Source of the DNA: Austwickia sp039812465
Lineage (GTDB): Bacteria > Actinomycetota > Actinomycetes > Actinomycetales > Dermatophilaceae
Length of the DNA stretch: 10,340 nucleotides
Reading direction: 5' to 3'
Assembly: GCA_039812465.1 (NCBI GenBank)
Contig: JBDIAS010000112.1
Coordinates: forward strand, 1-10,340
Part shown: positions 1 to 6,307 of the stretch, in pieces
Position numbering within the stretch: the first letter of the stretch is position 1
How the letters are laid out: each line of letters starts with the position of its first letter
Program-made: the position numbers and the translations under genes
Notes under the pieces: generated by a model
Database searches by the model: none
Seen by the model: the letters and a program-made list of their open reading frames with translations, nothing else
What the model was told of the DNA's origin: nothing

Positions 1-290
1 CTCCGCGTGCCCCTGCGCGGGCCGCGCGCCCCACCCGACGTGGTCATGCTCCGCTGCGAGTTCATGGTTGGATCCCTTCCGCCACCGCGCCGACGATTTC
101 TGCGTCCGTCCACCCGAACGCGCCGACTTATGTCCAGCATCACCCTGACCAGCAGTGACGCACAACCGGACTCGCCGGAAAGGCGCAAAAACGTGACCTG
201 CGACCCGTCGAGAGGCCCCGTGCGTCCAGCGCGCCAGGTGCGCCGTTCGCCGCTTTCAGATCCGGTGATCGGATGTCCGGAGGGCGATGG
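1..290. other. Gene-free stretch upstream of gluA
   Basis: No reading frame here has the composition of a conserved protein. The plus-strand frame open through most of it gives an Arg/Pro-rich product typical of GC-rich non-coding DNA, and the other two plus frames close early. A small GC inverted repeat (arms GCGCGG at 15-20 and CCGCGC at 22-27) could be the remnant of a terminator for an upstream gene. A second inverted repeat, ATCCG at 260-264 and CGGAT at 270-274, lies just upstream of the gluA -10 box and is described separately. Confidence 0.5.
260..274. promoter_or_regulatory. Operator-like inverted repeat upstream of gluA
   Basis: ATCCG (260-264) and CGGAT (270-274) form a 5-bp inverted repeat with a 5-nt spacer, ending about 22 nt before the proposed -10 box. 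It lies where a repressor or activator could act on gluA transcription. It does not resemble the AmtR site known upstream of corynebacterial gluA. The arms are short, so chance occurrence is possible. Confidence 0.25.
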
Positions 291-296
291 GTGCCG

Positions 297-302
297 TACC
301 CT
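297..302 (+). promoter_or_regulatory. -10 box (TACCCT) of a likely leaderless gluA promoter
   Basis: TACCCT fits the actinobacterial -10 consensus TANNNT and ends 6 nt before the ATG at 309. That is the spacing expected when transcription starts at the A of the start codon, giving a leaderless mRNA. No good -35 hexamer is visible about 17-18 nt upstream. An alternative start, GTG at 291, has a good Shine-Dalgarno sequence (GGAGGG, 279-284). It could be used only if transcription starts further upstream. Confidence 0.45.
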
Positions 303-308
303 CGCCGC

Positions 309-1115
309 ATGAGTCCCGCCTCCTCCGCCAGCGGACGTCCCCCCGACGAGGGCGCCCCCGCGGAGGAGCGCGCCCTCGGTCGGCCGCTGGTCGTCCTCGA
401 CCGGGTCGACAAGCACTTCGGCGATCTGCACGTCCTGAAGGACATCCAGCTCACGATCCACGAAGGCGAGGTCGTCGTGGTCATCGGCCCGTCGGGGTCG
501 GGCAAGTCGACGCTGTGCCGCACGATCAACCGGTTGGAGACCATCGACTCCGGCGCGATCAGCATCGACGGGAAGCCGCTGCCCGAGGAGGGCAAGGAGC
601 TCGCGCGGTTGCGGGCCGAGGTCGGGATGGTCTTCCAGTCGTTCAACCTCTTCGCGCACATGACGATCCTCGACAACGTCACCCTGGGCCCGACCAAGGT
701 GCGCGGGATGAAGAAGGCCGAGGCGGAGAAGAAGGCCAAGGCCCTCCTGGAACGGGTCGGGGTGACGACCCAGGCGGCGAAGTACCCGGCCCAGCTCTCG
801 GGCGGACAGCAGCAGCGCGTGGCGATCGCTCGCGCGCTGGCGATGGACCCGAAGGTGATCCTCTTCGACGAGCCGACCTCGGCGCTGGACCCGGAGATGA
901 TCAACGAGGTGCTCGACGTCATGATCCAGTTGGCTCGTTCCGGCATGACCATGGTGGTCGTCACCCATGAGATGGGATTCGCCCGCCGCGCCGCGGACCG
1001 CGTGGTCTTCATGGCCGACGGGGAGATCGTGGAGCAGAACACCCCTGAGGAGTTCTTCACCAACGCGAGCTCCGCGCGGGCGAAGGACTTCCTCGGCAAG
1101 ATCCTCACCCATTGA
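309..1115 (+). CDS. gluA: Glutamate/polar amino-acid ABC importer, ATP-binding subunit
   Basis: Cytoplasmic ATPase that drives uptake by the GluBCD components (HisP/GlnQ family). Counting from ATG 309 (268 aa), an Ala/Pro-rich N-terminal extension of about 25 residues precedes the nucleotide-binding domain. Visible motifs are Walker A GPSGSGKST at 60-68, Q-loop Gln110 (VFQSFNLF), signature LSGGQ at 163-167, Walker B ILFDEP with Asp187 and catalytic Glu188, and H-loop His220 (VTHEMGF). All are intact and the length is slightly above the usual 240-250 aa because of the N-terminal tail. The start is uncertain: ATG 309 suits a leaderless transcript, while GTG 291 has GGAGGG six bases upstream; ATG 273 is less likely. 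It is the first gene of a gluABCD-ordered cluster. The glutamate assignment rests on family resemblance and gene order; a related polar amino acid is possible. Confidence 0.93.
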   Translation: MSPASSASGRPPDEGAPAEERALGRPLVVLDRVDKHFGDLHVLKDIQLTIHEGEVVVVIGPSGSGKSTLCRTINRLETIDSGAISIDGKPLPEEGKELARLRAEVGMVFQSFNLFAHMTILDNVTLGPTKVRGMKKAEAEKKAKALLERVGVTTQAAKYPAQLSGGQQQRVAIARALAMDPKVILFDEPTSALDPEMINEVLDVMIQLARSGMTMVVVTHEMGFARRAADRVVFMADGEIVEQNTPEEFFTNASSARAKDFLGKILTH

Positions 1116-1144
1116 CCCCTCCGTACCCATTGACTACTCCGTAC
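1107..1144 (+). repeat. 18-bp tandem duplication spanning the gluA stop codon
   Basis: Two copies of a unit reading ACCCATTGACNNCTCCGTAC start at 1107 and 1125, a period of 18 bp. The two bases shown as N differ between copies. The duplication contains the gluA stop TGA (1113-1115) and repeats it in frame at 1131-1133, so a backup stop exists. It looks like a slippage duplication. Confidence 0.75.
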
Positions 1145-1146
1145 GC

Positions 1147-1160
1147 CGCGGGCGCCCGCG
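1147..1160. repeat. Perfect 14-bp GC palindrome between gluA and gluB
   Basis: CGCGGGCGCCCGCG is fully self-complementary and lies 31 nt after the gluA stop. In RNA it could form a short tight hairpin, with the innermost bases as loop. There is no U-tract. It may mark the 3' end of a processed gluA segment or be a by-product of base composition. Confidence 0.35.
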
Positions 1161-1164
1161 CGTG

Positions 1165-1272
1165 ACCGGGCATCCCCGGCACCCACCGCTCGAGCACCGC
1201 ACCCGCACCCGCACCCGCACCACCGAAATCGCACACTCGCACCACCCGCGGCACCCGCCGCCCGAGCACACC
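1165..1272 (+). promoter_or_regulatory. C-rich, G-poor leader with CACCCG microrepeats before gluB
   Basis: The coding strand is dominated by C and A with few G or T, including three tandem CACCCG units plus a partial fourth at 1200-1221. Long unstructured C-rich, G-poor RNA is the classical signature of a Rho-binding (rut) region. Its place between gluA and gluB would allow Rho-dependent attenuation, or an exposed ribosome-loading leader for the binding protein. The composition is directly visible; the function is inference. Confidence 0.35.
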
Positions 1273-1283
1273 AGAGGTGATTC

Positions 1284-2114
1284 ATGACGAAGAAGACTCT
1301 TGGCGCGATCGCCCTCGCCGGCAGCGCCGCGTTGGTCCTGGCCGGCTGCGGGGGCGCCGGTTCGACCAGCGGCGGATCCGGGGGCGGCGGGGGTGACTCG
1401 ATCACCGTCGGCATCAAGTTCGACCAGCCCGGCATGGGGTTGCGCAAGGGCAACGAGTACACCGGGTTCGACGTGGACGTGGCCAAGTACATCGCCAAGG
1501 AGCTCGGCAAGACGCCGAACTTCAAGGAGGCCCCGACCCCGCAGCGCGAGCAGCTCATCGAGTCCGGCCAAGTCAGCTACATCGTCGGCACCTACTCGAT
1601 CACGGATGCCCGCAAGCAGAAGGTCGACTTCGCGGGCCCGTACTTCATCGCCGGGCAGGACCTGCTGGTGCGCTCCGACGACTCCTCGATCACCGGCCCC
1701 GACGCCCTCGTCGGCAAGAAGCTGTGCTCGGTCAAGGGGTCGACGCCAGCCCAGAAGATCAAGGACCAGTACCCCGGCGTGCAGCTCCAGGAGTACGACA
1801 CCTACTCCAAGTGCGTGGAGGAGCTGGCCGCCAAGACCGTGGACGCGCTGACCACGGACAACACGATCCTCGCGGGATACGCCTCCCAGGACGCGTACAA
1901 GGGCAAGCTGAAGCTGGTGGGCACGACGTTCTCGACCGAGAACTACGGCGTCGGCCTCAAGAAGGGCGACACGGAGTTCTGCCAGAAGGTGACCGACGCG
2001 ATCAAGAAGATGATCGAGTCAGGCGCCTGGAAGCAGGCCGTGGACGACAACCTCGGACCGGCCGGATTCACCCCCGACGCCAAGAACCCGCCCACGCCCG
2101 CAGCCTGCGGCTAA
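1284..2114 (+). CDS. gluB: Glutamate/polar amino-acid ABC importer, substrate-binding lipoprotein
   Basis: Extracytoplasmic solute-binding protein, family 3 (SBP_bac_3), that captures the amino acid and delivers it to GluCD. The 276-aa product starts with a lipoprotein signal: basic MTKK, hydrophobic stretch, lipobox L19-A-G-C22. Cys22 is therefore the lipidated residue that anchors the protein to the outer membrane face. A Gly/Ser-rich linker follows. The binding domain opens with a segment ending GFDVDVAKYIAKELG, typical of polar amino-acid binders, and later has a DALTTDNTILAGY segment as in GluB-type proteins. The start ATG has AGAGG (1273-1277) six bases upstream. It is separated from gluA by 168 nt and from gluC by 149 nt, both with RNA-structure signals, which suggests expression different from the other subunits. 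The exact ligand cannot be read from the sequence; glutamate is the best inference. Confidence 0.93.
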   Translation: MTKKTLGAIALAGSAALVLAGCGGAGSTSGGSGGGGGDSITVGIKFDQPGMGLRKGNEYTGFDVDVAKYIAKELGKTPNFKEAPTPQREQLIESGQVSYIVGTYSITDARKQKVDFAGPYFIAGQDLLVRSDDSSITGPDALVGKKLCSVKGSTPAQKIKDQYPGVQLQEYDTYSKCVEELAAKTVDALTTDNTILAGYASQDAYKGKLKLVGTTFSTENYGVGLKKGDTEFCQKVTDAIKKMIESGAWKQAVDDNLGPAGFTPDAKNPPTPAACG

Positions 2115-2123
2115 AGCGAACGA

Positions 2124-2157
2124 CCCGCCGGCCCGTCACCAGCGACGGGCCGGCGGG
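2124..2157 (+). promoter_or_regulatory. Strong intercistronic hairpin after gluB (14-bp perfect stem)
   Basis: Arms 2124-2137 and 2144-2157 are perfectly complementary over 14 bp, nearly all G-C, with a 6-nt loop (ACCAGC). The hairpin starts nine bases after the gluB stop and is not followed by a U-run. As in malE-malF and other binding-protein operons, it probably protects the gluB 3' end from exonucleases and/or causes partial termination, leaving more gluB than gluCD mRNA. The structure is seen directly; the role is inferred from position. Confidence 0.75.
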
Positions 2158-2198
2158 CGGACCGCAGGGCCCCACGCGCGGCGGGCGTCGGCCCCACC

Positions 2199-2233
2199 CG
2201 TCGGGCTCGCTCCGTCGGGGCTCGCTCGTCGGG
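2199..2233 (+). repeat. Tandem 14/15-bp repeat upstream of gluC
   Basis: CGTCGGGCTCGCTC (2199-2212) is followed directly by CGTCGGGGCTCGCTC (2213-2227) and a partial third copy GTCGGG (2228-2233). The array ends about 20 bases before the gluC Shine-Dalgarno. It may be a slippage product or a protein-binding array; no promoter hexamers are evident beside it. Confidence 0.55.
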
Positions 2234-2263
2234 CCGGGGTCGCGGAGATGAGGAAGGAGAGCG

Positions 2264-2944
2264 ATGACCGAGCTGTTCAGTGAGTTCGACGTGCTCGGCG
2301 CGTTCTGGATGACCATCAAGCTGACGGTCCTGTCCGCGCTGGGCGCGTTCGTGATCGGCACCGTGGTCGCCGTGATGCGGGTCGCGCCGTCGGCGTTCGT
2401 CCGCTCCCTCGGATCGCTCTTCGTCAACACGATCCGCAACACACCGCTCACGCTGCTGGCCGTGTTCTGCACGCTCGGCCTCAAGGTCAACATGGACATC
2501 CGCCTCGCGGATCCCAACTCCCCCACCTCGATCGCCGACACCAACTTCCGGTGGGCGTTGATCGCGCTCGCCGTCTACCACGCCGCGTTCGTCTGCGAGG
2601 CGATCCGCAGCGGCATCAACACGATCCCGGTCGGGCAGGCCGAGGCGGCGCGATCCGTGGGGTTGTCCTTCGGGCAGTCCCTGCGGCACGTCCTCATCCC
2701 GCAGGCGTTGCGCGGGGCGATCGCGCCGCTCGGCAACACGCTCATCGCGCTCACCAAGAACACCACGATTGTGTCGGCGATCGGTGTGGCCGAAGTGTCC
2801 CTCCTCATGGGCGAGATGATCGAGAACCGGCCCGACCTGCTCTTCGCGATCTTCGCGATCGTCGCGCTCGGGTTCGTCGCCCTGACGCTGCCCATGGGCC
2901 TCCTGGCCACCTCCCTGTCCCAACGATTGGCGGTGAAGCGATGA
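2264..2944 (+). CDS. gluC: Glutamate/polar amino-acid ABC importer, permease subunit 1
   Basis: Inner-membrane permease of the HisM/GlnP type (226 aa) that pairs with GluD to form the translocation channel. Hydrophobic segments run from about residue 14 to the C-terminus, with IRNTPL early. The cytoplasmic EAA loop is at 127-133 (EAARSVG) and continues into the SLRHVLIPQAL helix that docks on the ATPase. Length and motifs are those of a complete family member. The ATG follows AAGGAG (2254-2259) at close spacing. The stop overlaps the gluD start as ATGA, so the two permeases are translationally coupled. The gap to gluB holds a strong hairpin and tandem repeats, which may lower permease expression relative to the binding protein. 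Confidence 0.92.
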   Translation: MTELFSEFDVLGAFWMTIKLTVLSALGAFVIGTVVAVMRVAPSAFVRSLGSLFVNTIRNTPLTLLAVFCTLGLKVNMDIRLADPNSPTSIADTNFRWALIALAVYHAAFVCEAIRSGINTIPVGQAEAARSVGLSFGQSLRHVLIPQALRGAIAPLGNTLIALTKNTTIVSAIGVAEVSLLMGEMIENRPDLLFAIFAIVALGFVALTLPMGLLATSLSQRLAVKR

Positions 2945-3810
2945 GCGCCGCGCACGAGGTCCTCTTCGACGCGCCGGGCCCTCGCGCCCGCGCCCGGCAG
3001 CGGATCACCGCGGTCGTCGTGTGCCTGGCCGCCCTCGGCCTGCTGGCGCTCGTGCTGGTCAAGCTGGGCGAGAAGGGCAACCTCACCGCCGAGAAGTGGA
3101 GTCCCTTCCTCACATCCGACCCGTGGGTCTACTACCTCCTGCCCGGCATCCAGGCGACCCTGCTCGCGGCCGGGATCTCGATGGTGACCGCGGCGGTCTT
3201 CGGGCTCGTCTTCGGCCTCGGCCGGTTGAGCCCGGTCCGGCCGATCCGCTGGGCGAGCGGCGTGATCGTGGAGTTCTTCCGCGCCGTGCCCGTGCTGGTC
3301 ATGATGATCTTCGCGTTCTGGCTCTTCACGAACACGATCCCGATCGTCCCGTCCGGCTATATCGCGCTCGTCGGCGTGATCGTCGGCCTCACCTTCTACA
3401 ACGGCGCGGTGTTCGCCGAGCTGATCCGCTCCGGCGTCTACGGTCTGCCCAAGGGCCAGCGGGAGGCCGGGCTCACCGTCGGGCTGACGCCCTTCCAGTC
3501 GCTCCGGTTGATCGAGCTGCCGCAGGCGCTCACCGCCATGCTCCCGTCGCTGGTCGCGCAGATCGTCGTGATCCTGAAGGACACGGCGATCGGCTACATC
3601 ATCACCTACCCGGAGCTGCTCAAGGTCGGAGCGGATCAGTTGGGCACCGCGTACGCGAACGTGGTGCCCGCGTTCATCGTCGTGGCCCTGATCTACATCC
3701 TGATCAACTACGCCGTGAGCAAGTTGGCCGAGGCCCTGGAGGGACGGCTCCGACGCCGCGGCCACACGGCCGCCGTCCTGGCCCCGGACGAAGTCGAGGA
3801 GGGTGCGTGA
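2941..3810 (+). CDS. gluD: Glutamate/polar amino-acid ABC importer, permease subunit 2
   Basis: Second channel-forming permease (289 aa). It has an N-terminal cytoplasmic tail rich in Arg, a first membrane helix around residues 20-41, and a polar periplasmic stretch. The HisM-like transmembrane domain follows (VEFFRAVPVLVMM, then LTFYNGAVFAELIRSG). The EAA loop is at 175-181 (EAGLTVG) and is followed by SLRLIELPQAL. The C-terminus is a charged tail (RLRRRG, then acidic DEVEEGA). The ATG at 2941 lies inside the gluC stop (ATGA) and has only a weak Shine-Dalgarno, so it probably depends on coupling. The extra N-terminal helix relative to GluC is typical of GluD. No terminator is visible in the 32 bases before fdhD, so read-through is possible. 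Confidence 0.92.
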   Translation: MSAAHEVLFDAPGPRARARQRITAVVVCLAALGLLALVLVKLGEKGNLTAEKWSPFLTSDPWVYYLLPGIQATLLAAGISMVTAAVFGLVFGLGRLSPVRPIRWASGVIVEFFRAVPVLVMMIFAFWLFTNTIPIVPSGYIALVGVIVGLTFYNGAVFAELIRSGVYGLPKGQREAGLTVGLTPFQSLRLIELPQALTAMLPSLVAQIVVILKDTAIGYIITYPELLKVGADQLGTAYANVVPAFIVVALIYILINYAVSKLAEALEGRLRRRGHTAAVLAPDEVEEGA

Positions 3811-3833
3811 CCCCCGCCCCGCCTCGACGCCGC

Positions 3834-3839
3834 TAGGCC
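3834..3839 (+). promoter_or_regulatory. Possible -10-like element (TAGGCC) just before fdhD
   Basis: TAGGCC resembles the actinobacterial -10 box TAGGCT but lacks the final T and ends only three bases before the fdhD ATG, closer than normal for a leaderless start. No Shine-Dalgarno is present before fdhD, so the gene is either leaderless or depends on read-through from gluD. Weak call. Confidence 0.22.
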
Positions 3840-3842
3840 GGC

Positions 3843-4727
3843 ATGGGACGCCTCACCGCGCGGACCCGCCAGACGCGGCTGCGGGCCGGCAGCGCGCCGC
3901 GGGACACCACCGACCTGGTGGCCGTCGAGGAGCCCCTGGAGCTGCGCGCCGGCGGTTCCGTCCTCACCGTCACCATGCGCACGCCCGGCCACGACATCGA
4001 ACTGGCTCACGGGTGGCTGCTCAGCGAGGGGATCATCGCCGGGCGCGACGACGTGGCGCAGGCCCGGTACTGCGCCGGATCCGTCGTCGACGACGACAGC
4101 GGCGCGCCGCAGAACACGTACAACGTCCTGGAGCTGCAGCTCGCGCCCGGCGTCGACCCGGGCGAGGGACGGCGCAGCTGGACCACGAGCGCCTGCGGCG
4201 TGTGCGGCGTGGACTCCCTCGCCGCCCTGGCCCGGCCCGAACTCACGGCGCGCGCGGACGCGCAACGCGCGGCCCCGGGCGCCGTCCAGCCGTCGATCGA
4301 CCTCGACGTCCTGCTCACCCTTCCCGCTCAGCTCCGGCAGACCCAGAAGGTGTTTGCCCGCACGGGCGGGACGCACGCCGCGGGCCTCTTCGGTCTCGAC
4401 GGGACCCTGCTGGTCGCGCGGGAGGATGTCGGCCGGCACAACGCGGTGGACAAGGTGCTGGGGTGGGCCCTCCTGCAGGACCGGCTGCCGCTGCAGGAGT
4501 CCGTGCTCGTGGTCAGCAGCCGGGTTTCTTACGAGCTCATCCTCAAGGCCGCGACCGCCGGCGTACCTATCTTCGCGGCGGTCTCGGCGCCCAGCTCCCT
4601 CGCGTTGCAGGCCGCGCAGTCCTGGGGGGTGTGCGTCGCGGCCTTCGTGCGGGACGCCGGCTGCAACGTCTACACCTACCGCGACAGGGTCCACGCCCGA
4701 GGGGACGAAGCAGGCACGCCGCCCTAG
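3843..4727 (+). CDS. fdhD: FdhD, formate dehydrogenase accessory sulfurtransferase
   Basis: Cytoplasmic protein (294 aa) that passes sulfur from the IscS cysteine desulfurase to the molybdenum/bis-MGD cofactor, a step needed for active formate dehydrogenase. The N-terminus MGRLTAR followed by AVEEPLELR matches actinobacterial FdhD. The sulfur-carrying loop is SACGVCG with Cys118 and Cys121. The conserved segments GGTHAAG (175-181) and REDVGRHNAVDK (193-204) follow. A conserved block beginning SSRVSYELILKAA ends in APSSLA. All expected motifs are intact and the length is normal. An in-frame TAG nine bases upstream of the ATG rules out a longer N-terminus, and no Shine-Dalgarno is visible. No formate dehydrogenase or molybdopterin gene lies within the window, so the partner enzyme must be encoded elsewhere. 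Confidence 0.95.
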   Translation: MGRLTARTRQTRLRAGSAPRDTTDLVAVEEPLELRAGGSVLTVTMRTPGHDIELAHGWLLSEGIIAGRDDVAQARYCAGSVVDDDSGAPQNTYNVLELQLAPGVDPGEGRRSWTTSACGVCGVDSLAALARPELTARADAQRAAPGAVQPSIDLDVLLTLPAQLRQTQKVFARTGGTHAAGLFGLDGTLLVAREDVGRHNAVDKVLGWALLQDRLPLQESVLVVSSRVSYELILKAATAGVPIFAAVSAPSSLALQAAQSWGVCVAAFVRDAGCNVYTYRDRVHARGDEAGTPP

Positions 4728-4730
4728 GCT
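4725..4730 (+). promoter_or_regulatory. -10 box (TAGGCT) for the uridylyltransferase gene
   Basis: TAGGCT is a good actinobacterial -10 element, and its first three bases are the fdhD stop codon TAG. Transcription would begin around 4737, giving a leader of about 25 nt that carries the GGGAGG Shine-Dalgarno at 4753-4758. A -35 is not clear. The following gene therefore probably has its own promoter and does not rely only on read-through from fdhD. Confidence 0.5.
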
Positions 4731-4762
4731 GGCCCCAATCCGCGGCGACAACGGGAGGCGCA

Positions 4763-6142
4763 GTGAGCCAGGACGGACTGGAACAGGCCCGACGCAAGAT
4801 GGCCGACGCCGGCCTCAGCCAGGCAGCCATCGACGTCTTCTCCCACTATTACGGGGAACTCGCCGCCGGGGCCACCGGCCTGATCAGCGAGGACTCGATC
4901 GATTCGCTGCCCCCGCCGACCCGCCTCGACGAGGTGTCGGTGAGCGAGGAGCAGGCCCGGGAGGCGCTCGGACGCACGGTGGTCATCAAGCTCAACGGCG
5001 GCCTCGGCACCTCGATGGGCATGGAGCAGGCCAAGTCGCTGCTCCCGGTCCGCGACGGCCAGACCTTCCTCGACATCCTCTGCCGGCAGGTGCGCCACGC
5101 GCGCCAGCGGTACGGGGCGAGGCTCCCGCTGCTGTTCATGGACAGCTTCCGGACCAGCGCGGACACGCGGGAGGCGCTGCAGGCCCACGCCGACCTCGCG
5201 GTGGACGGTCTGCCGTGGGACTTCCTGCAAAACCAGGTCCCGAAGATCCGGACCGACGACCTCACCCCGGTGACCTGGGAGGCGGACCCGACGCTGGAGT
5301 GGTGCCCGCCGGGCCACGGCGACCTCTACACGAGCCTGCTCGCCACCGGGATCCTCGACCGCCTACTGGAGCAGGGCTACCGGTACGCGATGGTCAACAA
5401 CTCGGACAACCTCGGCGCCACCCCGGACCCGCGGCTCGCGGGGTGGTTCGCGGGTACGGGTGCGCCGTTCGCCATCGAGGTGTGCCGCCGCACGGCCGCC
5501 GACCGCAAGGGGGGGCACCTGGCGCTGCGTCGTTCCGACGGACGGATCATTCTGCGGGAGTCGGCGCAGACCGCTCCGCAGGACATGGATGCGTTCACCG
5601 ACGAGACGCGGCACGCGTACTTCAACACGAACAGCCTGTGGTTCGACCTGGCGCAGCTGGACCAGGTCCTGCGCTCGACGCACGGGGTGCTCGGTCTGCC
5701 GCTCATCCGCAACACGAAGACCGTCGACCCGACCGATCCTTCGTCGCCGGAGGTTTACCAGATCGAGACCGCCATGGGCGCAGCGATCGAGGTCTTCGAC
5801 GGCGCGAGGGCGATCGAGGTGGGGCGCGACCGGTTCCTGCCCGTCAAGACCACGAACGACCTGCTGCTGCTCCGCTCCGACGTCTACGACGTGGGCGAGG
5901 ACGGGGCCGTGGAGCGGGTCGTCGACGCCGCGCCCCTGATCGACCTGGATTCCCGCTTCTACAAGACGATCGGCGACTTCGAGCGCCGCTTCCCCGCGGG
6001 CGCGCCGTCGCTGCGGCAGGCCCGTTCCCTGACCGTCGCGGGCGACTGGACGTTCGGCGCCGACGTGGTGTGCGAGGGCGATGCCGAGTTGGAAGACCCG
6101 GGGACGCCGTCGAACGTGCGCGACGGCACACACTTGCGCTGA
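4763..6142 (+). CDS. UTP-glucose-1-phosphate uridylyltransferase (UDPGP family)
   Basis: Makes UDP-glucose from UTP and glucose-1-phosphate, the precursor for polysaccharide, glycolipid and cell-wall glycan synthesis; cytoplasmic. The 459-aa product belongs to the eukaryote-like UDPGP family (PF01704), not the shorter GalU family of about 300 aa. Visible motifs: helical N-terminus with IDVFSHYYGEL; nucleotide-binding loop KLNGGLGTSMG at 76-86; QNQVPKI; substrate segment PPGHGDLY; NNSDNLGA with Asp215 in the NNSDN motif at 212-216; FNTNSLW; and PVKTTNDLL with Lys362. The GTG start is fixed by GGGAGG (4753-4758) four bases upstream. The same frame stays open further upstream only as a shadow of fdhD. 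The motifs are complete. Related UDP-sugar pyrophosphorylases share them, so glucose-1-phosphate is inferred. Confidence 0.93.
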   Translation: MSQDGLEQARRKMADAGLSQAAIDVFSHYYGELAAGATGLISEDSIDSLPPPTRLDEVSVSEEQAREALGRTVVIKLNGGLGTSMGMEQAKSLLPVRDGQTFLDILCRQVRHARQRYGARLPLLFMDSFRTSADTREALQAHADLAVDGLPWDFLQNQVPKIRTDDLTPVTWEADPTLEWCPPGHGDLYTSLLATGILDRLLEQGYRYAMVNNSDNLGATPDPRLAGWFAGTGAPFAIEVCRRTAADRKGGHLALRRSDGRIILRESAQTAPQDMDAFTDETRHAYFNTNSLWFDLAQLDQVLRSTHGVLGLPLIRNTKTVDPTDPSSPEVYQIETAMGAAIEVFDGARAIEVGRDRFLPVKTTNDLLLLRSDVYDVGEDGAVERVVDAAPLIDLDSRFYKTIGDFERRFPAGAPSLRQARSLTVAGDWTFGADVVCEGDAELEDPGTPSNVRDGTHLR

Positions 6143-6154
6143 GAAGCACGCTGA

Positions 6155-6175
6155 GCAGGGGCGACAGGCGCCTGC
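6155..6175 (+). terminator. Possible terminator hairpin after the uridylyltransferase gene
   Basis: GCAGG (6155-6159) pairs with CCTGC (6171-6175), and inner GC/GC pairs extend it past one G-G mismatch to a 5-nt loop. It starts 12 bases after the stop codon. There is no T-run, which is common for terminators in GC-rich actinobacteria, so termination is plausible but unproven. A neighbouring GCCG/CGGC pair could form an alternative fold. Confidence 0.35.
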
Positions 6176-6220
6176 CGGAGCTCGGCAACGAGGCGTCCGA
6201 GACGTCTTAGTAACTGATCT

Positions 6221-6242
6221 GGTTCGAAATCCCCCACGAACC
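6221..6242. promoter_or_regulatory. Operator-like inverted repeat GGTTCG-N10-CGAACC
   Basis: GGTTCG (6221-6226) and CGAACC (6237-6242) are perfect 6-bp inverted arms separated by 10 nt. The right arm overlaps the position where the -35 of the downstream TAGAAT promoter should be. That arrangement, with half-site centres 16 bp apart and lying on a promoter, suits a dimeric transcription factor controlling the pentapeptide-repeat gene. Its first half resembles a tRNA T-loop but no tRNA is present. Confidence 0.4.
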
Positions 6243-6254
6243 CCGTTGGGACAG

Positions 6255-6260
6255 TAGAAT
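6255..6260 (+). promoter_or_regulatory. -10 box (TAGAAT) of the pentapeptide-repeat gene
   Basis: TAGAAT matches TANNNT closely, and its AT content stands out from the surroundings. The predicted transcription start is around 6267, leaving a leader of about 100 nt. No canonical TTGACA is present 17-18 nt upstream, where the right arm of the inverted repeat lies, so the promoter may need an activator or a different sigma factor. Confidence 0.5.
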
Positions 6261-6307
6261 CTCCGCCGTTTCATGGAACCTTCACGCCGAGACATCGAGC
6301 ACATTCA

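Noticed and set aside
140..1558. Long minus-strand open frame opposite gluA and gluB
   Set aside because: Antisense shadow in GC-rich DNA. It spans two well-supported plus-strand genes and their gap and has no recognisable domain.
2575..3765. Long minus-strand frame opposite gluC and gluD
   Set aside because: Rich in Asp/Arg/His/Gln as expected from antisense of membrane-protein codons; no family features.
4354..6210. Long plus-strand frame overlapping fdhD and the uridylyltransferase
   Set aside because: Arg/Pro/Gly-rich out-of-frame product. The real genes in the other frame have complete motifs and ribosome sites.
6217..6240. Possible tRNA T-arm (GGTTCGAAATCC)
   Set aside because: The flanking bases do not form the 5-bp T stem, and no anticodon arm or acceptor stem can be found upstream. 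The sequence is better explained as one arm of the inverted repeat.
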